From contig JACKOB010000007.1 in the NCBI GenBank assembly GCA_024234575.1, positions 124,001 to 188,000 on the forward strand: 64,000 nucleotides of DNA, in the 5' to 3' direction. The notes below the pieces were generated by a model that ran no database searches, was not told the origin of the DNA, and worked only from the letters and a program-made list of their open reading frames with translations. How positions within the stretch are numbered: position 1 is the stretch's first letter; every line of letters begins with the position of its first letter. The position numbers were made by a program, and so were the translations under genes. Source of the DNA: Hahellaceae bacterium. Lineage in GTDB: Bacteria > Pseudomonadota > Gammaproteobacteria > Pseudomonadales > Oleiphilaceae. Of this stretch, positions 45,271 through 54,248 are shown piece by piece.

Positions 45271-46374
45271 ATGGATGTTCTGTTAACGCAGTTTCTTCGC
45301 TACCCGGCTATTGCTCAAAACTTTTCAATAAAAGAGTGGGAGTTACTTTACCGCCAGTCCAAGTCTGCGCAACTTACGGCAGCAGTCTGGGATTTGTTAC
45401 AGCAATTCGGGCTTACAGATAAGGCCCCACCAAAAGCGGTAAATCATTTCTATTCCCAAACACTGTTAGTACAACGGCAAAATGCCTTTATCCGCTTTGA
45501 ACTGGAAAAGGTGTATAAAGCCATAGGCCGCGTTGAGCAAAACATCATTCTTCTAAAGGGTGCAGCTTACCTGTTGTTGGATTTACCCTTTGCCAAATCG
45601 CGCAGAGTTGCCGATATTGACCTTTTAGTCAGCAAAAGTAATCTCCGTGAAGTTGAAAAAGAATTGATGTTTTACGGCTGGATTAAAACCAAAACAGATA
45701 ACTATGATGACATGTACTACCGTGAATGGATGCATGAAATCCCGCCTCTAAAGCACATAAATCGTGGTTCGGTGCTTGATGTTCATCACAACATATTGCC
45801 AGTGATTGCTGGCAAGGCACCTGACGCCAGAAAGTTAATCAACCAGTCGATAAGGTTAAGTAATCACCCTTTTTGCGTGCTGAGCCCAGCAGATATAGTT
45901 TTACACTCCGCTTGCCACTTGTTCCACGAAGGAGAGTTTGAGAAAGGCGTCCGGGATTTGTACGACCTGCACCAGTTGTTTAACTACTATGGCAACAATG
46001 AAGAGCAGGTTTCTTTTTGGGATGAGCTGTTAGACAGGGCGATAGATTTAAAACTAACGCAACCATTGTTTTTTGCTGTTCGTTATTCGCACTTATTATT
46101 TGGGACACGTATACCCCAGGACATACTGCAGAAAACCCAATCGTTAATGGCCAATAAAGTGCAGGTGTTGATCTATGACTTCCTGTTTACCCGCATTTTT
46201 GTTCCCCACCACCCCAGCACCAAAAATATTGGATTCAGTATCGCGAGATTCTTTCTTTATTGGCGGTCTCATCTGATCAAAATGCCCTTAAGGATTCTGA
46301 TCCCGCATCTTATTAAAAAGTCTATGAAGGGATTTACTGAGAAAAAAGCCAAAGATAACAAAATTGAAGTTTAA
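45271..46374 (+). CDS. Nucleotidyltransferase-fold family protein
   Basis: ATG 45271, with AGAAGG eight bases upstream, is preferred to the longer frame that overlaps the kinase gene. The 367-residue product belongs to the NTP_transf_5-type family: ILLKGAAYLLL and RRVADIDLLV form the nucleotidyltransferase core, with the DxD acid pair in DIDLLV, followed by a mainly helical C-terminal half including HSACHLFHEGEF. Such proteins are usual partners of PqqD/HprK-related kinase genes. The reaction is unknown. It is the last gene of the operon, one base after the kinase stop. Confidence 0.8.
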   Translation: MDVLLTQFLRYPAIAQNFSIKEWELLYRQSKSAQLTAAVWDLLQQFGLTDKAPPKAVNHFYSQTLLVQRQNAFIRFELEKVYKAIGRVEQNIILLKGAAYLLLDLPFAKSRRVADIDLLVSKSNLREVEKELMFYGWIKTKTDNYDDMYYREWMHEIPPLKHINRGSVLDVHHNILPVIAGKAPDARKLINQSIRLSNHPFCVLSPADIVLHSACHLFHEGEFEKGVRDLYDLHQLFNYYGNNEEQVSFWDELLDRAIDLKLTQPLFFAVRYSHLLFGTRIPQDILQKTQSLMANKVQVLIYDFLFTRIFVPHHPSTKNIGFSIARFFLYWRSHLIKMPLRILIPHLIKKSMKGFTEKKAKDNKIEV

Positions 46375-46406
46375 GGCCTTACCTCACCTTGTGAACAAAC
46401 AAAAAG

Positions 46407-47312
46407 TTAGCGGCATACTGTTAATGAAAACTCTTCAACCTGACGTCGCCACTGCTTCGATGAAAACGTATGCGTCGCATGCTCAACGGTTAATTCCCGC
46501 CCCTTTGCTACTGCAATAGCCTGCCCCCAGGACTCGTCATTTTTAACCAGTATTTCAAACTCATCAGCAGTTAGATCATTTCCGCTTAAAATAATATGAA
46601 AACGTTTCGGCAGCTTAGTTAGCCCCAGTCTCATCGCATTAACATAATTATTTTCGCTAAACTCAGGCCAAGACGTCGCTTTATTATTTGAGTGGGATTG
46701 ACCGGCTAAAGCGTCTGGCTTAGCCTTGGCTAATGCTCTGCTTATTGCGCTCACAAAACCTTTAATGGCTGCACCATAGTTAAATTTTAACGAAAGCACT
46801 TTTATCCAAAAGTTTTTATCTTTTAATCGTTGCCAGTAATAATTTTTTAAGTAGGCTTGGGCTTCAGTGTGAGATTGCCTCACCCATGGGTTTAATGCGA
46901 TAAAATCGACGAGCCGGTTATCAGGTTTTACAGATAGATACATCAAACCAAGCGAAACCGCATCACATAGCCCCCAGAAAACAAACTCGGTAATGTCAGC
47001 CTGCTCAAAAAAACACTGGATAGCATTATCAAGGTCTTCACAGGCATCCAAAAACTCCGTCTTGTCCCCTTCGCTGTCGCCCATGCCAGAATAGTCAAAA
47101 CGAAACACAGGAATACCGTTGTCCGCAAGAAATCTTGCTAGTAATAAAAATTGCCGGTGGCTACCCGTGCGGTTTTGTGGGCCGCCAACCGCTAACAGCA
47201 CTCCTTTCTTTGCCGGGTTCGATACTGGCATATGAAGTGTCGCGACAAGCTTAGTTGGCTTACCATTAGCGCCAGTCTTCCCGTTGAACACGATTATCTG
47301 TTCATTGCTCAT
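46407..47312 (-). CDS. Exosortase A system-associated hydrolase 1
   Basis: The 301-residue alpha/beta hydrolase has FRFDYSGMGDSEGD, as in the exosortase A-associated hydrolase pair, and a nucleophile elbow reading WGLCDAVS, where Cys replaces the usual Ser. A late histidine in ATHTF could complete the triad. It might hydrolyse or transfer an acyl group, perhaps from the neighbouring ACP. It overlaps hydrolase 2 by 11 bases in the order ACP, hydrolase 2, hydrolase 1. Confidence 0.85.
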   Translation of the reverse strand: MSNEQIIVFNGKTGANGKPTKLVATLHMPVSNPAKKGVLLAVGGPQNRTGSHRQFLLLARFLADNGIPVFRFDYSGMGDSEGDKTEFLDACEDLDNAIQCFFEQADITEFVFWGLCDAVSLGLMYLSVKPDNRLVDFIALNPWVRQSHTEAQAYLKNYYWQRLKDKNFWIKVLSLKFNYGAAIKGFVSAISRALAKAKPDALAGQSHSNNKATSWPEFSENNYVNAMRLGLTKLPKRFHIILSGNDLTADEFEILVKNDESWGQAIAVAKGRELTVEHATHTFSSKQWRRQVEEFSLTVCR

Positions 47313-48198
47313 AACGGGTGCCCTTCTCGGAGCTCAGACTATTACAAGCATAGTCAGCACATTGGTCGCTAAACCAGTTGACGGTTTTAGCTATTAACAA
47401 AGGCGCGACAGAAATTTCCTGAGTTGACCAAAACTGACTGCCTTCTACGCAGAAGCTTTCAACGGGGATGCTGGCTTGCTTGAGTTTTTCTATCGCTGTG
47501 GCCGAAACCGGTAGCAGAGTATCTTTGGCTGGCGAACTGGCTTCAAACCAGGCCACTTTAGGAAAGGTAAATTCAGGGTCAGTGATGTATTTGTCGAGTG
47601 ATGATTGCTCTAGCTCATCTACCAATGACTGGCTTAAGGTGTAGCCTGCTACTTCTGTTAATCCTGTTGAACTCAGTTCTTCTTTTATCGTTTGAGCAGA
47701 ATCTTTTTTACCCGAATTGCTGGTTAAATTGGCCGCCAAGCGCAAACGGAAAAACTGGTTGATGAGTATTTTTCCGCTGATAACAGGGTTCCAAAATGCA
47801 ACGGCACGGATATTCTCTAATTTCTTCCATGCATGCAGCGCCACAAGCGCCCCCATACGTAAACAGACTAAATATATCGGCACTTGTTGGCCGAGTTGAC
47901 TGTTTGCAACATGATCCACGACATCCTGAAGATCCTGGGTATAGGATGTAAACGAGGCCTCTTCAAAATGGCCCTCTGACTCACCTGTGCCGTAATAGTC
48001 GAAAAGCAATGTACCCATGTTCGACTCAGCAAAGCAGGCGCTTAACTGGGCAAACATATGGCGTGATTTATTCATTTCTTCTGCGAAAGGTGGCACGAGA
48101 ACCACTATCGCCTTTACGCTGCCAGTTTCTGGCAAACGCAGAAGGCTAAACAACTTGCCATTAGTTGCCGACAGGTAAGATGGCTGAAATATCATCAA
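47302..48198 (-). CDS. Exosortase A system-associated hydrolase 2
   Basis: The 298-residue alpha/beta hydrolase opens with PLPETG-like LLRLPETGSVKAIVVLVPPFAEEMNKSR and has FDYYGTGESEGHFEEA. The nucleophile elbow reads LVCLRMGA, with no serine at the centre, so the site may be altered as in other members. The downstream overlap with hydrolase 1 and 12-base gap after the ACP indicate one operon. The reaction is unknown. Confidence 0.85.
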   Translation of the reverse strand: MMIFQPSYLSATNGKLFSLLRLPETGSVKAIVVLVPPFAEEMNKSRHMFAQLSACFAESNMGTLLFDYYGTGESEGHFEEASFTSYTQDLQDVVDHVANSQLGQQVPIYLVCLRMGALVALHAWKKLENIRAVAFWNPVISGKILINQFFRLRLAANLTSNSGKKDSAQTIKEELSSTGLTEVAGYTLSQSLVDELEQSSLDKYITDPEFTFPKVAWFEASSPAKDTLLPVSATAIEKLKQASIPVESFCVEGSQFWSTQEISVAPLLIAKTVNWFSDQCADYACNSLSSEKGTRYEQ

Positions 48199-48210
48199 AT
48201 GGTCCGGGGG

Positions 48211-48450
48211 TTACAGCTTAGAATCCACAAAGGCAACGAGACTGCCTACCGTTTCAAACGTCTCGGCGCTAATTTCATCATCTTCAACAAACACGCCTAA
48301 GCTGTCTTCTAAAGACGTAATAACGGTTACCACAGCCATAGAATCGAATTCTGGTATTGAACCCAGCAATGCGGTGTTTTCATCCCAACCGGCCACATCC
48401 GTTTGAAGTGTTTCTTGTAATACGGCCAATACCGAATCAATGGTGCTCAT
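48211..48450 (-). CDS. Acyl carrier protein
   Basis: The 79-residue acidic helical protein has the phosphopantetheine site FDSMAV with Ser37. It is the first gene of the ACP-hydrolase 2-hydrolase 1 operon, with AAGGAAG upstream. It could receive the acyl group made by the exosortase-associated acyl-CoA ligase at 27786. It is divergent from housekeeping AcpP, so a dedicated role is likely. Confidence 0.9.
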   Translation of the reverse strand: MSTIDSVLAVLQETLQTDVAGWDENTALLGSIPEFDSMAVVTVITSLEDSLGVFVEDDEISAETFETVGSLVAFVDSKL

Positions 48451-48744
48451 ACTGCTTCCTTAGTTCTGTGACTATTAATGGTATCTATCGCGAAAAGCTT
48501 GTTCGCAGATGCGTAAAAATCGGCGAAATTATAACAGCCCTAAGCAGTCAAAACCACGCACGACTTAGCACACTCGTTTTACTGCAATCATCTGTGCTTA
48601 AACAATGCCTATTGCAACACTGCTGTGTTATACAGCATGCTGTCGCACGCGACTAATGATCATGACTATACTCGAGTACAGCCCTTGATGCTCTCTACAC
48701 AACCGACTACCATTTTAAATGAGTTTCGATAAACGGAGATATTC

Positions 48745-49035
48745 ATGCGCCCTTCTATAGCACTTGACCAGAAACGTAAGGCTGTCCGGGATGCAACGAA
48801 ACGCTTCCACACGACAAATCCACGGATTTTTGGATCAGTACTGCATGGAACAGATCAAGAAGGCAGCGACCTTGACCTGCTGGTCGATGCTCTCCCCGGT
48901 ACTACACTGTTCGACTTAGGTGGATTACAAGTAGAGCTTGAGTCCCTGCTGGGTATTCATGTTGACCTATTGACCCCGAATGATTTACCCGTGAAATTTC
49001 GTGACCAAGTTCTTGCCGAGGCTTTGCCTATATGA
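48745..49035 (+). CDS. mntA: MntA-type antitoxin (minimal nucleotidyltransferase)
   Basis: The 96-residue protein has GS at 30-31 followed by ten residues and DLD (42-44), the GSX10DXD signature of MNT AMP-transferases. In HEPN-MNT systems this protein adenylylates and silences the HEPN RNase toxin. Its end overlaps hepT by four bases (ATGA). Confidence 0.9.
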   Translation: MRPSIALDQKRKAVRDATKRFHTTNPRIFGSVLHGTDQEGSDLDLLVDALPGTTLFDLGGLQVELESLLGIHVDLLTPNDLPVKFRDQVLAEALPI

Positions 49036-49388
49036 ATGAAAATCGATTAGTCGACTATCTTGAGCACATGCGACAAGCTGCGAAAGATGCTAGCGACTTT
49101 GTAGATGGATTGGACAAAGATGACTTTCTGAAAGATAAGCGTACTCAGCAAGCGGTTATTATGAGTCTGATTATTCTTGGTGAGGCTGCAACAAAAATCA
49201 TGGACAACTATACTGATTTTTCACAGGCGCACCCTATAATCCCCTGGCGTAATATGCGCGGAATGCGAAACCGTATCGCCCACGGCTATTTTGACATCAA
49301 CCTCGAAGTAGTATGGGACACTGTTCAACTTGCCTTGCCGACATTATTGATACAACTCTCCTCCATTCAGGATAAAGATATCATCTAA
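49032..49388 (+). CDS. hepT: HepT-type HEPN RNase toxin
   Basis: The 118-residue helical protein ends with RNRIAHGY (79-86), matching the RX4HXY nuclease motif of HEPN toxins; the following Tyr is the usual AMPylation site. It forms a type VII toxin-antitoxin pair with the upstream MntA. The order antitoxin first, toxin second is reversed in some known pairs. Confidence 0.9.
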   Translation: MNENRLVDYLEHMRQAAKDASDFVDGLDKDDFLKDKRTQQAVIMSLIILGEAATKIMDNYTDFSQAHPIIPWRNMRGMRNRIAHGYFDINLEVVWDTVQLALPTLLIQLSSIQDKDII

Positions 49389-49547
49389 GGAACTTCTGAT
49401 TAAGCCCTGCTTTCTCATCTGTACACCAGCGGCGCCGATCCAAATATAAGAAGAATTTTGGGTCTATTCATTTCGATATGTCCTTAGATAGTGAATTTTC
49501 TTATTATCGAACTTAGCACGATTAACTGCTTGATAAGAGGCGATAAC

Positions 49548-51071
49548 TTGCAAAACCACACCCGTCAGACAACCACCAAAATAACAAAAATTGTCATTCG
49601 ATTGATTAAGGCTCTAATGCTCGCACTCTTCACAGGAGTTTTCGTTAGTTATTGTTTTCTACAATGGTACTTCCAGCGCCCCCCCTTAGAAACCACTCTA
49701 ACCTTACTGGATAAAATCACAACCGATTACCTCTACAAATACCCGTCCCTTAGTGGTTTAACTCAATATTTTAAAAGCCCGGTTGTTTTTTCAGTTACCC
49801 CTCACCCACTCATGGCGTCATTTGAAGGCAAAACTTCTGTGCTCGGTGTTGTCGGGCCTCTAAATAGTCACAGCCAAGACGCCCTGAATGCGCAACCAAA
49901 GGTGACGCAGATAACGGATGAAGCCTCGTTAAAACAAGCGCTAAAGAGTGTTGAAGCCGGCACAACACTAATCATGCAGCCGGGAGTGTACGAAATTAAC
50001 AGCGCATACATTGGCGTGGTAAAAAAGGGCGAGCCAGCCAAGCGTATAACACTGATGGCCGAAAACCTGGGCGAAGTAACCATAAAGCTCGACGCGGTAG
50101 ACGGCTTTTTGGTCGTCGCCCCCTACTGGACATTTAAAAACCTGGTCATACAAGGAAACTGCTCAAACGACTCCCGATGCGAACATGCGTTTCATATTGT
50201 TGGCGACTCGCATCACACAGAAATAAGCAACAATATACTGCGTAACTTTAACGCCGCCATTAAAGTCAACGCAGCAAATGACAAACGACCGGATAATGGC
50301 CTGATAACAAATAATGCCATTTTTAATGACGCCCCCCGCAACACAAACAAGCCGGTAACACCCATCGACATAGTCGCCGCCAGCGACTGGACTATCGCCC
50401 GAAATTTTGTCGCTGATTTTGCCAAAAGCGGCGGCGATTACATTAGCTACGGCGCTTTTGCGAAAGGTGCCGGTACAAATAATACGTTCGAACAAAACAT
50501 CATTTTTTGCGAATGGAAGCATGCCGGCGGCAAGCGTATTGGCATCTCGTTAGGTGGCGGCGGTACCGGCGCACGCTATTGTGCCGATGGGCAATGCCTA
50601 ACAGAACAAGAAAGAAGCACCATACGAAATAACATCATCGGCAATTGCCCGCTTGAAGTTGGCCTATATGTTAACCAAAGCAAAGCAAGTGAAATTTACA
50701 ACAACCTTATTTTTAACACCCGAGGGATAGATTTATCTGGCGATCAAACCACTGCAACGCTTTACAACAACATTATTGATGGAAGAGTTGTAAGTAAAAA
50801 TGGCGCGCAATTTCGCAGCGAGAACAACATATCGCCAGTTATCAATGCACTATTGAACACCCCTCACTCCAAAAGCATTTACACCAACACAAGTCAGGCA
50901 GACTTCACCCTGCGTTCGATGGATCTGTTGGAAGAATCAGGAACAACGGTAACGTCTAGTAAAGACATCTGTGGCAACGAATTGGAAGCACCTCCAGTCA
51001 TAGGGCCTATTAACTACTTATCACGGCAATTATGTGTGGCGAAATTTAGTAATACGCTAAACCACAAGTGA
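49548..51071 (+). CDS. Secreted right-handed beta-helix protein (polysaccharide lyase-like)
   Basis: TTG 49548 is preferred because AGAGG lies seven bases upstream; GTG 49491 and ATG 49617 are alternatives. After a membrane or signal segment (about residues 22-38) and a short linker, the protein has repeated turns such as NNILRNFNAAIKVNAAN, NNAIFNDAP and NNLIFNTRGIDLSG, typical of chondroitinase-B/PL6-type parallel beta-helices. It could bind or cleave the exopolysaccharide made by the nearby genes. Catalytic residues were not confirmed. It stands between two toxin-antitoxin pairs. Confidence 0.8.
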   Translation: MQNHTRQTTTKITKIVIRLIKALMLALFTGVFVSYCFLQWYFQRPPLETTLTLLDKITTDYLYKYPSLSGLTQYFKSPVVFSVTPHPLMASFEGKTSVLGVVGPLNSHSQDALNAQPKVTQITDEASLKQALKSVEAGTTLIMQPGVYEINSAYIGVVKKGEPAKRITLMAENLGEVTIKLDAVDGFLVVAPYWTFKNLVIQGNCSNDSRCEHAFHIVGDSHHTEISNNILRNFNAAIKVNAANDKRPDNGLITNNAIFNDAPRNTNKPVTPIDIVAASDWTIARNFVADFAKSGGDYISYGAFAKGAGTNNTFEQNIIFCEWKHAGGKRIGISLGGGGTGARYCADGQCLTEQERSTIRNNIIGNCPLEVGLYVNQSKASEIYNNLIFNTRGIDLSGDQTTATLYNNIIDGRVVSKNGAQFRSENNISPVINALLNTPHSKSIYTNTSQADFTLRSMDLLEESGTTVTSSKDICGNELEAPPVIGPINYLSRQLCVAKFSNTLNHK

Positions 51072-51146
51072 TGAGATCAAGAACAGGTAACCGACCGCCA
51101 TTCACACTAAAACAAGTCATACTTTATGAATTTGCGTGTTATCATA

Positions 51147-51156
51147 TGTGTACACA
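51147..51156. promoter_or_regulatory. Palindrome ahead of a toxin-antitoxin pair
   Basis: TGTGTACACA is a perfect 10-base palindrome 20 bases before the antitoxin start. Phd-type antitoxins usually bind such palindromes to repress their own operon. Confidence 0.4.
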
Positions 51157-51176
51157 AATAACTCGCAGGGCTCATG

Positions 51177-51491
51177 ATGGAACACTTCGGAATAAGAGAA
51201 CTTAGAAACAACATAGGGCGATATGCTGCAGAAGCTGAAGCTGGCTCTATTAGCATTATTTCTAAAAACGGCAGCCCGCTGACCGTAAACATTCCCTTTG
51301 ACAGCACACTAATTAACCTGGGTGTAAATAAGTCTATGGCGGTAAAACTGTACAACGAAGGTGTTCTCACTTTGGCCAAAGCTGCAAAGCTATCTGCCAT
51401 GACAATGGATGATTTTATATCTTTGCTGGGCGCTGCAGGGATATCTGTTATGGGTTACGACAGCTCAGAATTGGGCGAAGAATTCGAGTGA
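51177..51491 (+). CDS. Phd/UPF0175-like antitoxin
   Basis: ATG 51177 has AGGG six bases upstream and is preferred to 51174. The 104-residue protein looks like a fusion: residues 1-40 (GIRELRNNIGRYAAEAEAG) match the Phd/YefM DNA-binding fold, and residues 50-95 (MAVKLYNEGVLTLAKAAKLS) match UPF0175-type sequences. It overlaps the next gene by four bases (GTGA), as expected for an antitoxin-toxin operon. Confidence 0.75.
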   Translation: MEHFGIRELRNNIGRYAAEAEAGSISIISKNGSPLTVNIPFDSTLINLGVNKSMAVKLYNEGVLTLAKAAKLSAMTMDDFISLLGAAGISVMGYDSSELGEEFE

Positions 51492-51985
51492 ACACCCAAG
51501 TGATTATAGTCGCAGATGCGAGCCCTTTAATCGCTCTATCAACGATGGGTATATTACAACACCTACCCTCGCTGTTTAGCAAAGTCTATGTTCCAGATGT
51601 CGTGCTTAACGAATGTTCAGAAGACTTGTCAAAACCCATGGCAATGGAAATACAAATAGCTGTTGACTCAGGGATTTTGCATGTCAGGCAGGTGACTAAC
51701 ACAAAGGGGATGCACGAACTCTCACAAGTGCTTGATGATGGCGAGGCAGCCGCGATCATGCTGGCAAAAGAACTAAGTGCGTATATTTTAATCGACGAAA
51801 AAGCTGGGCGCCTAATAGCTAAGCGAGAAGGCTTAAAACTCAAAGGAAGTATGTACTGTCTGGTCGAATGTAAAAAGAAAGGTTTGATTGATTCAGGGTT
51901 AAACAGAATTCAGTTACTAAAAGAAAAAGGTTACTACTTAGATAACAGTCTTGTCTCAGCCGTCCGTACCATGTGCGGCGAGTAG
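51488..51985 (+). CDS. DUF3368/PIN-like toxin
   Basis: The 165-residue protein starts at GTG, coupled to the antitoxin. VADASPLIALSTMG, PDVVLNEC and DDGEAAAIMLAKEL provide the acidic residues of a PIN-type nuclease as found in DUF3368 proteins. It is probably the toxic RNase partner of the upstream Phd/UPF0175-like protein. Confidence 0.8.
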   Translation: MNTQVIIVADASPLIALSTMGILQHLPSLFSKVYVPDVVLNECSEDLSKPMAMEIQIAVDSGILHVRQVTNTKGMHELSQVLDDGEAAAIMLAKELSAYILIDEKAGRLIAKREGLKLKGSMYCLVECKKKGLIDSGLNRIQLLKEKGYYLDNSLVSAVRTMCGE

Positions 51986-52111
51986 TGGTGCTTAGTGCCC
52001 GCGCACGGTAGCTATTGGTATCTGCCGAAGTTGACGCCACCCGCTCTAACTTAATGGCGCCTCGGCAAGCAGACCTAATTACGAATTTCACATAACAACA
52101 ACCTACGCGCG

Positions 52112-52915
52112 TTACTTCCGCCCTAACCTTCTATAAAGATTCTCTAACTTAAACACATACTTGTGCTTGTTGAAGAAGTACATCAGCCCCTTAATATGCA
52201 AATAGGTAAAGTAATTTACTTTAAAGCCACGAGACTTCTCTTGAGCGTCATGCACCACCGAAAACTGGGGTAAATAAGTGATTTTCTTACCCGACTGCCA
52301 AACCCGCAAGCAAAAATCGACATCTTCTGGCGAATAAAAAATCTTCTCATCCAGTGCACCAATTTGATAATAAGTCTCAGCGGGAAACATCCAGCAAGCA
52401 GAGATCGCGTAATCAATATCGGTAGGCTCAGTTAACTGCACATCCTCTTGTGCCTCCATTTGCTTCAACATGAAAAAACGCTGAAACTTTCGCGAAAGCG
52501 TTGGAAACGTATCAACAGACAACTGAAAGCGGCCATCCGGATAAGTTAACTTGGGTGATACCAAACCCGTAGTCGGATTAGCATCTAGCCAATCCTTCAT
52601 GCCGGTTAATGCGGCGGCATTCATATAGGCGTCAGAATCGAGAATTAAAATATATTTGCCCTTTGAAATCGCCAGGCCACGATTTCTGGAATAGGTCGTG
52701 CCAGTATTTCGGCCCAGATAAATCACCTGTAAATGCTCGGGGTACTTATCTTGCAGCCTTCTTAAAATGGAAATACTGCCGTCGGTAGAGCCGTTTTCAA
52801 TTACTACTATTTCGCCCGTCAAACCGCTTTGCTGATAGGCACTAACCAGTGAATCAACACAAGTTTCGATATAGTTTTTTGAATTAAAAGAGAGAACTAC
52901 TGCACTAACGTCCAT
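52112..52915 (-). CDS. Family 2 glycosyltransferase
   Basis: ATG 52915, with AGG eight bases upstream, is preferred to the longer frame. The 267-residue cytoplasmic protein has SAVVLSFNSKNYIETCVDSL, ENGSTDGS and LILDSDAYMN (the DxD-like nucleotide-sugar site), all typical of GT2. It adds a sugar to a lipid-linked oligosaccharide, by inference. It is divergent from the GT4 gene. Confidence 0.9.
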   Translation of the reverse strand: MDVSAVVLSFNSKNYIETCVDSLVSAYQQSGLTGEIVVIENGSTDGSISILRRLQDKYPEHLQVIYLGRNTGTTYSRNRGLAISKGKYILILDSDAYMNAAALTGMKDWLDANPTTGLVSPKLTYPDGRFQLSVDTFPTLSRKFQRFFMLKQMEAQEDVQLTEPTDIDYAISACWMFPAETYYQIGALDEKIFYSPEDVDFCLRVWQSGKKITYLPQFSVVHDAQEKSRGFKVNYFTYLHIKGLMYFFNKHKYVFKLENLYRRLGRK

Positions 52916-53042
52916 ATTATTTACCTGAAAATCATCAATAAAATACACATAAACATCGATTTGGGTTTAAAATTGCCATCACCAGGCAATCTGTCCAAGC
53001 GCACTATTATTTAGGCCCAATAGCCACAATACAAGGGATTTA

Positions 53043-54248
53043 ATGAAAATACTCCACGTATTCGACCACTCTATACCCATACAAGATGGTTACGCCACAC
53101 GAAGCCGCTGTATCCTCAATCAACAGCAAGCGTTTGGATGGGAAACGTCACATCTTACCGGCCCCAAACAAGGCCAGTATAACGGCGAAGTCGAAACGGT
53201 TAGTGGCATAAAGTTTTACCGCACCAAACCAGGTGAATCACTACTGCACCGGTTACCCATTGTGCAGCAACTCGGCACCATCAGTGATATATATAAACGC
53301 CTGCTATCAGTTATTAATACCGAAAAACCACAGATCATACATGCGCACTCCCCTGCACTTAACGGCGTTGCCGCTGCCCTGGCCTCTAAAAAAACCGGCA
53401 TTCCATTTGTTTATGAAATAAGAGCCTTTTGGGAAGACGCAGCGGTAGACCAAGGCACCAATAAAGAAGGCGATTTGCGCTACCGACTAACGCGAGCAAT
53501 GGAAAACTGGGTCATCAAACGCGCCAGTGCCGTGTTTACCATCTGCAAAGGTTTAAAAGATGACTTAGTATCACGCAACGCAACAACTGCGCCAATAGAA
53601 GTAATACCCAATGCCGTCGAACTAGAACACATTAGCAAACCATTGCCTTATCAAACCGATATCGCCAACAAGTTTGGGCTTACCCAAGGTAAAACGCTTG
53701 GCTTTATTGGGTCGTTTTATGATTACGAAGGTCTGGACTTACTGATCAACGCGACCCCAGAACTCATTAAATGGGATAGCGACATAAGGCTATTGCTGGT
53801 TGGCGGCGGCAACGAATTCGACAACCTGCAAGCACAAGCCAAACAACTAGGCCTAGAAGACAAAATATTCTTTACCGGCAAAGTACCTTACGAAGAAGTG
53901 ACCAAATTCTATTCGGTAATTGATGTGTTGGTGTACCCAAGAAAATCACTGCGCCTTACCGAGCTGGTTACCCCCTTAAAACCCCTCGAAGCCATGGCAC
54001 AAGAAAAATTGTTTATTGCATCGGATGTAGGCGGACACAAAGAACTCGTTATACCCGACGAAACTGGTGTGCTGTTTAAAGCGGATGACGCAAAAGATTT
54101 GATTCGCAATGTAGAAAAGATTCTTGGTGATAAAGCACTGCAAGCTAAAATGCTGGTAAACGGTAAGAAGTTTGTGATGGAGGAAAGGAATTGGGGGGTT
54201 AGTGTGGGGAGGTATGAAAGCTTATACTCCACAATTACTTCTCGTTAA
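53043..54248 (+). CDS. GT4 glycosyltransferase, exosortase A-associated
   Basis: The 401-residue protein begins ILHVFDHSIPIQDGYATRSR and continues GWETSHLTGPKQ, which matches the Daro_2409-type glycosyltransferase family linked to exosortase A. VIPNAVELE, IGSFYDYEGLD and PLKPLEAMA are GT-B/GT4 donor-site motifs. AAGGGA precedes the ATG. It is expected to extend the repeat unit of an exopolysaccharide. Its end overlaps the next frame. Confidence 0.9.
   Translation: MKILHVFDHSIPIQDGYATRSRCILNQQQAFGWETSHLTGPKQGQYNGEVETVSGIKFYRTKPGESLLHRLPIVQQLGTISDIYKRLLSVINTEKPQIIHAHSPALNGVAAALASKKTGIPFVYEIRAFWEDAAVDQGTNKEGDLRYRLTRAMENWVIKRASAVFTICKGLKDDLVSRNATTAPIEVIPNAVELEHISKPLPYQTDIANKFGLTQGKTLGFIGSFYDYEGLDLLINATPELIKWDSDIRLLLVGGGNEFDNLQAQAKQLGLEDKIFFTGKVPYEEVTKFYSVIDVLVYPRKSLRLTELVTPLKPLEAMAQEKLFIASDVGGHKELVIPDETGVLFKADDAKDLIRNVEKILGDKALQAKMLVNGKKFVMEERNWGVSVGRYESLYSTITSR

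Noticed and set aside
48357..48656. 99-aa plus-strand frame
   Set aside because: It runs antisense through the ACP gene and its promoter region with no coding signs.
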